Below are positions 5,123-12,437 of a stretch of DNA of 56,501 nt, in pieces. This DNA comes from an uncultured Bacteroidia bacterium (GTDB lineage: Bacteria > Bacteroidota > Bacteroidia > Bacteroidales > Prolixibacteraceae). A program made the translations under genes and the position numbers. The notes under the pieces are model-generated. The model saw only the letters and a list, made by a program, of their open reading frames with translations, had not been told where the DNA came from and made no database searches. Positions within the stretch are counted from its first letter, which is position 1. Each line of letters opens with the position of its first letter. The DNA lies in NCBI GenBank assembly GCA_903927965.1, contig CAIYPA010000393.1, positions 1 through 56,501 of the forward strand, read 5' to 3'.

Positions 5123-6493
5123 TTAATCCTTAATACAACGAACGGAATGACCAGAAGCAAAACTACCGCCCCCATTTTGAACATGTAAAGAAATTTCATC
5201 TATAGTTCTTCTCCCAGCATGTTTCTCGTCATATTTTGAAGAGCTCCAAAAATCAGCATAGCTTCCTAAATCACTGAATACTCCGCCCCAATTCCGTTGT
5301 CCTGCAGGAATAGCTGTAAAACCAGTTTCATTAGTTGCACCAGCATTTGGTTTAAGCCAATGAGTATAACCGATTTCTTTAAGTTTTCCACCAGCAATAC
5401 TTTCTGTACCCAAATAATCAGTTAATGTCGTCCAATCAATATTAGTAGGTACATGCCAGCCTTGAGGTGCCAATTTCCCAGTGTTAACAGCAAACCAGTT
5501 ATACAAAGCTCCATTTACCTTCATTTGTGAAGCATCATTTTGATACCAACAATATGCTGGAGTCGCAAGTTTAGCCCATTCTGATTGATCTTTCACATTT
5601 GAAATACTCTCACCATCATTAAATTTTGTTGTTCTCAGATTCTCAACCATCCAAACTTGGTTGCCAATAGTTATTGTGTTATATATATTGCCATCAATAT
5701 CCGTAACAGTAGACCCTAATGCAGGCTTTTCTTTTATAAGATTAACCTTGTCATAGTAATCAATTTTGGGCGCAATTTCTCCAAGTATTTTCGCTCCGTC
5801 CATAAATATTATTTTATGCATGTAAATTCCCAGATTCGCCTGTGTCTGTGTCTTCTCTAACTTCATATTTACCACATTATATATAACTTTTGCTACAATT
5901 TTTCGATTGATGTTTCCATTTTGATTTTTCCGTGATGCAATGAAACTTTCTGCCTTTAGTGGATCCATCCTTAAATTAAAATCAAAGTCATTATTGTTCA
6001 ATGTTGGACTATATCTAAATGTAAAATCAGTGTAAGTAAGAGGATATTTGGTAATTAAAGTACTGTTCCATAATTCGGTAATCGGGAAGCTGCTTTTTTC
6101 TGTGTTCCATTTGCCAATAGATGCTTCACATGTATATGAATATATTTTATTAAAATCTGCTGTTTCAATTCCGGTTTTTACCTCATCTAAAATTTTGCGT
6201 GAATACTGAGGCCATCTGAATTCATCATTGCGAGAATTTTCATAATTAGTTTTATCAAAAACTTTCACAAATATATCAAACCATCGGATCTGATATTGTG
6301 GTTCTTCAATCGCATTACCAAGTATTTGATAGTTATTGGCTTTAAGAGTAAAGTAAAATCCTTCTTTACTTGTCATAATAGGCTGACTATATGATTGATT
6401 ACATGCCATTATAATGATAAAACCAATTGAAAGTTTCATCCAAAAATTATAATAAAATAAAGCAGTTTTTGCTGTGCAATAATTTTGTTCCAT
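5123..6493 (-). CDS. FISUMP-domain surface protein
   Basis: A 456-residue protein. The C-terminal half is a Fibrobacter succinogenes major paralogous (FISUMP) domain: 'TVTDIDGNIYNTITIGNQVWM', 'ENLRTTKFNDGE', 'ALYNWFAV', 'GWHVPTNIDWTTL', 'GFTAIPAGQRNWGG', 'ADFWSSS' and 'GHSVRCIKD' appear in order. The N-terminal half (about residues 40-260) is a beta-rich region I do not recognise. The N-terminus has 18 unusual residues and then 'MKLSIGFIIIMACNQSYS', which looks like a signal or lipoprotein peptide, so the ATG at 6439 is the likelier start. Probably an envelope protein with a carbohydrate- or adhesion-related C-lectin-like fold; function unproven. Confidence 0.75.
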   Translation of the reverse strand: MEQNYCTAKTALFYYNFWMKLSIGFIIIMACNQSYSQPIMTSKEGFYFTLKANNYQILGNAIEEPQYQIRWFDIFVKVFDKTNYENSRNDEFRWPQYSRKILDEVKTGIETADFNKIYSYTCEASIGKWNTEKSSFPITELWNSTLITKYPLTYTDFTFRYSPTLNNNDFDFNLRMDPLKAESFIASRKNQNGNINRKIVAKVIYNVVNMKLEKTQTQANLGIYMHKIIFMDGAKILGEIAPKIDYYDKVNLIKEKPALGSTVTDIDGNIYNTITIGNQVWMVENLRTTKFNDGESISNVKDQSEWAKLATPAYCWYQNDASQMKVNGALYNWFAVNTGKLAPQGWHVPTNIDWTTLTDYLGTESIAGGKLKEIGYTHWLKPNAGATNETGFTAIPAGQRNWGGVFSDLGSYADFWSSSKYDEKHAGRRTIDEISLHVQNGGGSFASGHSVRCIKD

Positions 6494-6611
6494 TGTATTT
6501 ATATTTAAATTTTCAACGTAGTAAGTCGTTACAATTACATCCTATTTTTTTCGAATCTGGTTTTTTAAGTCTTCCTTTATTATTGATAATCAGATAACTA
6601 AAACTAGTTGT

Positions 6612-7031
6612 TTATAATTTATGAAGTTGGTTTACCCTAGTCTGTTTTGCTAATAAAACCTCATAAACAAAGTCGCTTATCTTTTTATCATCCATACCTT
6701 CAACTTGAAAGATCAACGATGCAGCTCCGTTAGATGATATTGAAATAATGTGTTTCCGGGTAAACCAAAATACTGCAAAAAAAATTAAGGTAGGTACCAA
6801 CCCCATTGGCGCTTGATAATATGCACTGCCTAAGGCACAAATCGCAGTAAGAATAATAAATATAATATTGCTTTTGTATTTTATCGTAATAGAGCTAATG
6901 TCTTCAAGAAAAATACAAATAAAAAAAGATTGGCCCCATACACTATCAGTCATCTGAATACGGTGATTTGTCAAAATGATTTTTTCGTCATCTGATGTGA
7001 TAATTTTTGCCTCATTCGGTAAAAGTGTCAT
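6612..7031 (-). CDS. Small membrane protein with PH-like N-terminus
   Basis: A 139-residue protein. Residues 1-50 ('ITSDDEKIILTNHRIQM', 'DISSITIKY') resemble the start of bacterial PH-like domains, in which a strand '..LTN.RI' is followed by a conserved 'i..I..i'. Two adjacent membrane helices follow at about 54-92, then a soluble tail 'IFQVEGMDDKKISDFVYEV' with the PH-type closing helix. No partner gene is evident; it precedes the FISUMP gene by 118 bp. Function unknown. Confidence 0.55.
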   Translation of the reverse strand: MTLLPNEAKIITSDDEKIILTNHRIQMTDSVWGQSFFICIFLEDISSITIKYKSNIIFIILTAICALGSAYYQAPMGLVPTLIFFAVFWFTRKHIISISSNGAASLIFQVEGMDDKKISDFVYEVLLAKQTRVNQLHKL

Positions 7032-7292
7032 AATTTAAAGGTTTTTAATGTTGCGCTTACTCTATTCGGTTTTCAGCATCCCCGCTCATTGCTACTAATT
7101 TTTTATCAAGAATATTAATTTTTTCTATGTAATGAACATCAGAAAAATGCCTTCCGTAGTGTGTGACCTTTTATAATCATCAACGTTCCTTTATGGAAGA
7201 AAAATTACCAATTAAAATTCAATGTCGTTTAGTTAAGAAATTTTCGGTTATGAAAATTTTGTCAAAAAAAACAGCGTGAACAATTGCTATTA

Positions 7293-7406
7293 CTCGTATC
7301 TGAGGGAGTCGAAGCCCTGTGCACAAGGTAAAGCAACGCTCACGCTTTACGTGAGCGTTTGCTAAACTTCCCTGTGCACTCAAATTTCGACTTTTCAGAT
7401 ACAGGA
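7293..7406. repeat. Long imperfect palindrome (about 113 bp)
   Basis: The two arms (7293-7344 and 7350-7406) are imperfect reverse complements. They share GTATCTGA, AGTCGAA, GTGCAC and AGCAACGCTCACG in the same order, around a 5-nt centre (cttta). The inner 10 bp (aacgctcacg/cgtgagcgtt) are perfect. It lies in the 546-bp gene-free gap between the membrane-protein gene and rimO. It could be a miniature mobile element or encode a hairpin RNA. Nothing else was recognised in this gap. Confidence 0.7.
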
Positions 7407-7577
7407 TTATCAGCTAAACGCTATATTTTATATTTTTTTGAAACTACTGTTGATGCTATTTACATAGGCAATCTTTTAAATTGATGAAATTTTTGTTTGT
7501 ATTATGGCAAATGTATGAATAATAAAATTTAATCCTTGCAATTTTCAAAAGTTATTTAGGCAATCAAATCACGAAAT

Positions 7578-8873
7578 CTATAAGACAATATCCCCATACA
7601 AATCAAAATCTTCAGACCCGGTAATCTTAACCTGATAATAATTGCCAATTTTTAATTTTGTATTTGCTGAAATCAGCACTTCCCCATCAACTTCGGGTGA
7701 ATCGAATTCGGTGCGGCCAATGAAATAATCGCCTTCCAAACGGTCAATCACAACTTTAAGGGTTTGGCCTATCTTGGCAGCATTGATCTCGGCGGAAATT
7801 TGCTGTTGGATTGCCATTATTTCATCGGCACGGGCTTGCTTCACTTCCACCGGAATTGAATCTTCATATTTTTCACCCGCATAGGTATCTTCTTCGTGGG
7901 AATATGGAAAAACACCCAATCTTTCGAAACGCATTTCACGAACAAAAGATTTCAGTTCTTCAAAGTCTTCATCCGTCTCACCAGGATGTCCAACCAACAT
8001 GGTAGTCCTTAGATGAATACCTGGAACCTCAGCCCTTATCCGCCGGATCAATTCGATCGTTTCAGCCTTTGTCGTATTGCGCCTCATCAATTTCAGGACA
8101 CTGTCGCTGCAATGTTGCAAAGCAATATCAAGATATCTGGCCACATTTGGCTTTTCCTTCATCACATCGAGCAATTCATAAGGAAAATTGGCAGGATACG
8201 CATAATGAAGTTTTACCCATTCAATTCCTTCGATATCCGATAGTTTAGCTACCAGTTCGGCCAATTTACTTTTTTTGTAAAGGTCAATGCCATAGAAGGA
8301 TAGATCCTGGGCTATAACCAACAGTTCTTTGACCCCTTTTGATGCCAATCCTTGAGCTTCTGTAATCAAATCCTCCATCGGAACCGAAACATGTGCGCCT
8401 GTCATTCGCGGGATTGCACAATAAGAACAGGTCCTGTTGCAACCTTCCGAAATTTTCAAATAAGCATAATGGGAAGGGGTAGTCAGATAACGTTGGCGGG
8501 ACAATGATAATTTATAATCGGCTTTCAAATCCTCTACCATCTTCCTGACCTGAAATTTGCCATAAAAACCATCCACCTCAGGTATTTCCGCTATTAGCTC
8601 ATCTTTATAACGTTCAGTCAAACAGCCAAATACAAATATCTTGTCTATCAGTCCCTGATTTTTAGCATCGGCATACTCCAATATGGTGTTTACCGATTCC
8701 TCTTTTGCATCCAGGATAAAGCCACAAGTATTGATGGCAACAATCCGTGCATCAGAATCATCCGAGTCGTGTGTCACTTCATAGCCATTGGCTTTCATCT
8801 GGGCCAAAAAAAGTTCAGAATCGACAAGGTTTTTGGAACATCCCAAAGTGACAACATTAATTTTCTTTTTCAT
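7578..8873 (-). CDS. rimO: Ribosomal protein S12 methylthiotransferase RimO
   Basis: A 431-residue radical-SAM enzyme that adds a methylthio group to the conserved aspartate of ribosomal protein S12. The N-terminal UPF0004 domain begins 'INVVTLGCSKNLVDSE', with a cluster-binding Cys at residue 12 and two more in 'NTCGF' and 'FGCLTERY'. The radical-SAM cluster motif is 'CNRTCSYCAIPR' (CxxxCxxC), and a TRAM domain closes the protein ('GQTLKVVIDR..' onward). Length and order fit RimO rather than MiaB. It follows ftsY on the same strand after a terminator and a 271-bp spacer, so it is probably transcribed separately. Confidence 0.95.
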   Translation of the reverse strand: MKKKINVVTLGCSKNLVDSELFLAQMKANGYEVTHDSDDSDARIVAINTCGFILDAKEESVNTILEYADAKNQGLIDKIFVFGCLTERYKDELIAEIPEVDGFYGKFQVRKMVEDLKADYKLSLSRQRYLTTPSHYAYLKISEGCNRTCSYCAIPRMTGAHVSVPMEDLITEAQGLASKGVKELLVIAQDLSFYGIDLYKKSKLAELVAKLSDIEGIEWVKLHYAYPANFPYELLDVMKEKPNVARYLDIALQHCSDSVLKLMRRNTTKAETIELIRRIRAEVPGIHLRTTMLVGHPGETDEDFEELKSFVREMRFERLGVFPYSHEEDTYAGEKYEDSIPVEVKQARADEIMAIQQQISAEINAAKIGQTLKVVIDRLEGDYFIGRTEFDSPEVDGEVLISANTKLKIGNYYQVKITGSEDFDLYGDIVL

Positions 8874-8998
8874 AATATAAAAAATTTCAAAAGATTAATT
8901 AATTGCCCATCCTTTTCATTCAAGTTCACTAATTATTGGAATACATTCAAATATGTAATACGTTAAATATTAAGAAATTGCATCAAATCCCCCCTGCC

Positions 8999-9016
8999 CC
9001 CCATTAGGAAATGGGG
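8999..9016. repeat. Intergenic hairpin ccccatt/aatgggg
   Basis: A 7-bp perfect stem with a 4-nt loop in the rimO-ftsY spacer, preceded by a C-rich run. The T-tract expected of a terminator is lacking. Nothing else is evident between 8874 and 9090. Confidence 0.35.
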
Positions 9017-9090
9017 AGTTCTTCAAACTTAATTTGCTTCCTTTATAATGTATTCATGAATAACGTGACCCAGAGGGATAAGCAGTATCC

Positions 9091-9121
9091 TATAAAACAA
9101 AAGGATGCACTTTGGCATCCT
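9091..9121 (-). terminator. Intrinsic terminator of ftsY
   Basis: On the minus strand, stem AGGATGC/GCATCCT (9121-9115 with 9108-9102, 6-nt loop) is followed by TTTTGTTTTATA. It lies 24 bp past the ftsY stop. Confidence 0.75.
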
Positions 9122-9144
9122 GAAATTATGTAATGCGTTAATAT

Positions 9145-10092
9145 TCAATTAAATAACGAATCTACGAACTCGTTGCGGTTAAAAATCTGCAAATCTTCCA
9201 AACCTTCACCGACCCCAATGTATTTGACAGGAATCTTAAACTGATCGGAGATTCCAATCACAACGCCACCTTTAGCAGTTCCATCCAATTTCGTAAGAGC
9301 CAGGGCTGTTACTTCGGTGGCCAGGGTAAATTGTTTGGCCTGTTCAAAGGCATTCTGACCTGTTGAACCATCGAGAACGAGTAACACTTCGTCGGGAGCA
9401 GAAAGATAGACCTTTTGCATCACTTTCTTGATTTTGGAAAGTTCATTCATCAGGTTAATCTTATTGTGAAGACGACCCGCTGTGTCGATAATCACCACAT
9501 CGGCTCCCATCGCTTTTGCCGATTGCAGGGTATCAAAAGCCACTGAAGCAGGATCGGATCCCATGTTCTGACGGACAAGCGGAACCCCTACCCTATCGGC
9601 CCAGATCTGCAACTGATCGATTGCCGCAGCCCTGAAAGTATCGGAAGCACCCAGAACTACTTTTTTACCGGCAGCTTTAAATTGATGGGCAAGTTTGCCA
9701 ATCGTGGTCGTTTTACCAACGCCGTTAACACCAACAACCATAATCACATAAGGTTGGCCGATTGGGGAAAGGTCAAAATCGGATACATCTGTTGAGTTAT
9801 TCTCAGCGAGTAAGGCAACAATTTCTTCCTTCAGGATTCGGTTCAATTCAGATGTACCAATGTATTTATCGGCAGCAACCCTTCTTTCGATCCTGTCAAT
9901 AATCTTTAAAGTGGTTTTAACCCCAACATCGGAGGATATCAGGATCTCTTCAAGATTATCGAGTACATCTTCATCAACGGTGGCCTTCCCGATTATTGCC
10001 CTTGAAATCTTCTTAAAAACACTCTCTTTGGTTTTTTCAAGTCCTTTGTTCAGGCTCTCTTTCTTCGATTTGGTAAAACTGAAAATTCCCAT
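9145..10092 (-). CDS. ftsY: Signal recognition particle receptor FtsY
   Basis: A 315-residue SRP GTPase that docks the SRP-ribosome complex at the inner membrane. The NG domain is complete: helical N domain (residues 15-95), G1 'GVNGVGKTTTIGKLA', 'DTFRAAAIDQL', G3 'DTAGRLHN', 'TKLDGTAKGG', and the closing '..IGVGEGLEDLQIFN'. The acidic A domain of enterobacterial FtsY is absent; the short N-terminus is Lys-rich, as in other Bacteroidota. It lies downstream of the L28-L33-DUF4295 genes on the same strand, separated by a hairpin terminator at 10132-10169. Confidence 0.96.
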   Translation of the reverse strand: MGIFSFTKSKKESLNKGLEKTKESVFKKISRAIIGKATVDEDVLDNLEEILISSDVGVKTTLKIIDRIERRVAADKYIGTSELNRILKEEIVALLAENNSTDVSDFDLSPIGQPYVIMVVGVNGVGKTTTIGKLAHQFKAAGKKVVLGASDTFRAAAIDQLQIWADRVGVPLVRQNMGSDPASVAFDTLQSAKAMGADVVIIDTAGRLHNKINLMNELSKIKKVMQKVYLSAPDEVLLVLDGSTGQNAFEQAKQFTLATEVTALALTKLDGTAKGGVVIGISDQFKIPVKYIGVGEGLEDLQIFNRNEFVDSLFN

Positions 10093-10131
10093 AAAATGAC
10101 CGGAATAAAAAAATCGACTAATTATACATAC

Positions 10132-10169
10132 AAAAAAAGAGAGCTCTCACCACTTACGATGAAAGCTCT
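10132..10169 (-). terminator. Terminator between DUF4295 gene and ftsY
   Basis: On the minus strand, AGAGCTTTCA and TGAGAGCTCT pair over 10 bp (one G-T) and are followed by TTTTTTT (10138-10132). It probably ends most transcription of the ribosomal-protein operon before ftsY. Confidence 0.65.
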
Positions 10170-10189
10170 TCTCCTACAAAAGATGTAAA

Positions 10190-10345
10190 TTATTTACTTT
10201 TAAAATAATCATTTACCAGATCGTTGGGAATTACTTCCTCGACGAATTTGTACGCACCGGTTTTCTCAGACTTAACCATCTTAATTACTTTGGAATAAGT
10301 TTTACCGGCTCCCTTTTGAAGTGATGCTACTACTTTCTTTGCCAT
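10190..10345 (-). CDS. DUF4295 family protein
   Basis: A 51-residue basic protein, 'MAKKVVASLQKGAGKTYSKV' followed by 'IKMVKSEKTGAYKFVEE' and ending 'VNDYFKSK'. It matches the DUF4295 family, which is found almost only in Bacteroidota, directly after rpmG. The ATG lies 8 bp after the L33 stop. Location in the ribosomal-protein operon and the Lys-rich composition suggest a ribosome-associated role, which is inference. Confidence 0.9.
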   Translation of the reverse strand: MAKKVVASLQKGAGKTYSKVIKMVKSEKTGAYKFVEEVIPNDLVNDYFKSK

Positions 10346-10353
10346 GGTTCAAT

Positions 10354-10536
10354 TTATTTAATTTCCCGGTGAACGGTTACACGTTTCAGAATTGGATTGA
10401 ATTTTTTCAGTTCCAGGCGTGCCGGTGTATTCTTCCGGTTCTTTTTGGTCACATAGCGGGAAGTTCCGGGTTGCCCGCTTGCTTTGTGTTCTGTACACTC
10501 CAAAATGACCTGTACTCTGTTACCCTTTTTTGCCAT
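10354..10536 (-). CDS. rpmG: 50S ribosomal protein L33
   Basis: A 60-residue L33 with the characteristic '[18 protein letters not shown]', '[22 protein letters not shown]' order. It is a component of the large ribosomal subunit near the E site. The zinc-binding CxxC pairs of some L33 forms are absent (only one Cys), so this is the Cys-minus type. It lies 13 bp after rpmB in one operon with the DUF4295 gene. Confidence 0.95.
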   Translation of the reverse strand: MAKKGNRVQVILECTEHKASGQPGTSRYVTKKNRKNTPARLELKKFNPILKRVTVHREIK

Positions 10537-10549
10537 TGCTCAGTAGCTA

Positions 10550-10792
10550 TTAAATGGTTTCTAAATAACCCTTGGCTTTTGCTTCCTTGATCGAAGCAGC
10601 CAATCCGTTTTTGTTAATCGTCCTCAACCCTGCGGCTGTAACGTTTAATTTGATCCACCTGTCCTCCTCAGGAAGGTAAAATCTCTTGGTGAAAATGTTC
10701 ACCATAAATTTCCTATTGGTCCTACGTTTTGAGTGGGAAACATTGTTCCCAAACATCACCTTTTTACCCGTTATCTGACAAACTCTCGACAT
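10550..10792 (-). CDS. rpmB: 50S ribosomal protein L28
   Basis: An 80-residue L28, '[21 protein letters not shown]', then '[20 protein letters not shown]' and '[14 protein letters not shown]'. It is the first gene of the operon rpmB-rpmG-DUF4295. A minus-strand TTACTTTG near 10840 resembles the -7 consensus with one mismatch. The 278 bp between rpmB and the divergent CPBP gene hold no other gene that I can see. Confidence 0.95.
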   Translation of the reverse strand: MSRVCQITGKKVMFGNNVSHSKRRTNRKFMVNIFTKRFYLPEEDRWIKLNVTAAGLRTINKNGLAASIKEAKAKGYLETI

Positions 10793-11071
10793 TTTGAGTA
10801 TATTTTTACTTTCGTCCTACATTTTTCAAACAGTTCGCAAAGTAAAGCCTTTTTGTTTAATTAATCAAGCACTTGTACTCTTTTTTGTTGATAGTTGCAT
10901 CTATTTATCAACAATTATATAAACAATTATATTACAGTACATTACTGCTATTTCCATATTATTGTCATTAACAAAAACAGGTGACAGCCGACAAATTTCA
11001 ACATATTTTCTGAAATCAGGCCTACAATTCAACTCTTTCATTAATTTTGATAGCTCATAAAACGGAGAATT

Positions 11072-11914
11072 TTGAAAAACAATACAAATAAATATTACCC
11101 CACTTTCTGGCAGGCAGCGAATCTGATCGTTCTATACATCTTTATACAGACAGTAATCGATTTTCCGCTGGCCATTTACGATTACAACCATGGGACCGAT
11201 TGGTTGTATCAACCCTGGATCAAAGCACCTGTTTTCATCGGTTCAACTTTACTGATCCTTTACCTCGGTTACCACTTTTCGGGATTGTCATTTAAAGATG
11301 TGTTTTCTTTCATAAGTTTTAATGTACTCCTGATACCTGCAATGATCGTTGCTTTTGGCGGATTGGAGTATTTCCTGAACGAAATCAATATCCGGTTTGA
11401 AAAGGTACTCCCACCGCCAGCTTGGTTTATGGAATTGTTCTCAAGGCTTTTTGATTCTGATCTGGGCGTTTGGGGCGGAATACTGCGGATCGTGATCATC
11501 GCCCCAATCGTTGAAGAATTGATTTTCAGGGGAGTGATCATGTCGGGATTTTCACGGGTTTACCATCCTGTTTTTGCCATATTCTTTTCAGCACTGTTAT
11601 TTGCGCTTTTTCACCTCAATCCATGGCAGTTTCCGGCAACTTTTGCACTTGGACTGATCCTTGGCTGGATAAGGATACGCACAGGCTCAGTTCTGGCTTG
11701 TATTGCCGGCCATGCCATCCACAATGGATTGGTGTTTTTATCGGTCACTTATTACCTTGAACTGAAGGACCTTCCAATCATGCAACCAGGAGTTACCCGA
11801 AACTACCTGATCAACATCGTGCTAATGATTTTCGGGATTGTGTTGGTTTGGCTGGTAACCAGAGCGAAATACAAGATCGTGAAAGCAACCCTAAAGGCCC
11901 AAAAATTCAGCTGA
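11072..11914 (+). CDS. CPBP family intramembrane glutamic endopeptidase
   Basis: A 280-residue polytopic membrane protein (about eight hydrophobic helices). The Abi/CAAX-protease core is at about 145-225: 'EELIFRG' (the catalytic EExxxR), 'FALFHLNPW' (FxxxH) and 'IAGHAIHNG' (HxxxN). It would cleave membrane or prenylated-like substrates within the bilayer; none is known in Bacteroidota for this branch. The start is a TTG at 11072 with GGAG six bases upstream; no in-frame ATG gives a better N-terminus. It reads toward the tRNA gene. Confidence 0.85.
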   Translation: MKNNTNKYYPTFWQAANLIVLYIFIQTVIDFPLAIYDYNHGTDWLYQPWIKAPVFIGSTLLILYLGYHFSGLSFKDVFSFISFNVLLIPAMIVAFGGLEYFLNEINIRFEKVLPPPAWFMELFSRLFDSDLGVWGGILRIVIIAPIVEELIFRGVIMSGFSRVYHPVFAIFFSALLFALFHLNPWQFPATFALGLILGWIRIRTGSVLACIAGHAIHNGLVFLSVTYYLELKDLPIMQPGVTRNYLINIVLMIFGIVLVWLVTRAKYKIVKATLKAQKFS

Positions 11915-11953
11915 CATTTTAAACGAAAGGACTCGTGGTTTGATAAAAAAAGC

Positions 11954-11961
11954 TAAATTTG
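11954..11961 (+). promoter_or_regulatory. -7 element for tRNA-Pro
   Basis: TAAATTTG, a full TAnnTTTG match, 18 bp before the mature tRNA 5' end. No TTTG box was seen at the usual distance. Confidence 0.5.
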
Positions 11962-11979
11962 CAGCCGTTGAGACAACAA

Positions 11980-12053
11980 CGGGGTGTAGCGCAGCTTGGT
12001 AGCGCGCGTCGTTCGGGACGACGAGGTCGTCGGTTCAAATCCGGCTACCCCGA
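11980..12053 (+). tRNA. tRNA-Pro (anticodon CGG)
   Basis: A 74-nt cloverleaf with acceptor CGGGGTG/TACCCCG (one G-T pair), D arm with 'agcttggtagc', anticodon stem CGTCG/CGACG, 7-nt loop TTCGGGA with anticodon CGG, and T arm 'ggttcaaatcc'. The discriminator base is A, and CCA is not encoded. Confidence 0.93.
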
Positions 12054-12087
12054 CAGATTAAAAGACCTGAAATACAGCAGGTTACAG

Positions 12088-12116
12088 AGCCTTCCAGATG
12101 ATGGGAGGCTTTTTTA
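12088..12116 (+). terminator. Terminator of tRNA-Pro
   Basis: Stem AGCCTTCC/GGGAGGCT (one T-G pair) with a 7-nt loop, followed by TTTTTT. Confidence 0.75.
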
Positions 12117-12230
12117 TTTAAAACCGGTTTGCTAATCTACAAACATTAAAAGGGCAAATGGACAATTTTGACTTTGTTGACTATTCGTATCAACATTTAT
12201 AAGATCAAATCAGATAAAGCATATAAATTG

Positions 12231-12264
12231 AAAAAGGATGAAACCAAGCGGCATCATCCTTTTT
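12231..12264. terminator. Bidirectional hairpin terminator
   Basis: An 11-bp perfect stem AAAAAGGATGA/TCATCCTTTTT with a 12-nt loop. It gives a T-run on either strand, so it can end the TonB-receptor transcript (minus) and anything leaving the tRNA (plus). The next 27 bases are telomere-like (cctaa repeats, 12268-12294). Confidence 0.65.
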
Positions 12265-12267
12265 ACT

Positions 12268-12294
12268 AAACCTAACCTAACCTAAACCTAACCT
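12268..12294. repeat. Short cctaa tandem run
   Basis: Four to five tandem units of cctaa/cctaaa. Their role is unknown; nothing links them to a gene. Confidence 0.5.
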
Positions 12295-12437
12295 GTGCAA
12301 ACGTATCTATTTAATTTGTATTTTGCAAGGGTTTTGAGAGAAAAATGAAAAAAAAATCAAAATATTTTTTACGCATTAAAATATCCACATTTTAATGGTT
12401 TTTATTTTCAATTTAACCTTGATTTTGTATTAACCCA

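Noticed and set aside
12268-12294. Telomere-like repeat as replicon end or origin
   Set aside because: Only four or five short units, with continuous genes on either side; no other sign of a replicon end or DnaA-box cluster.
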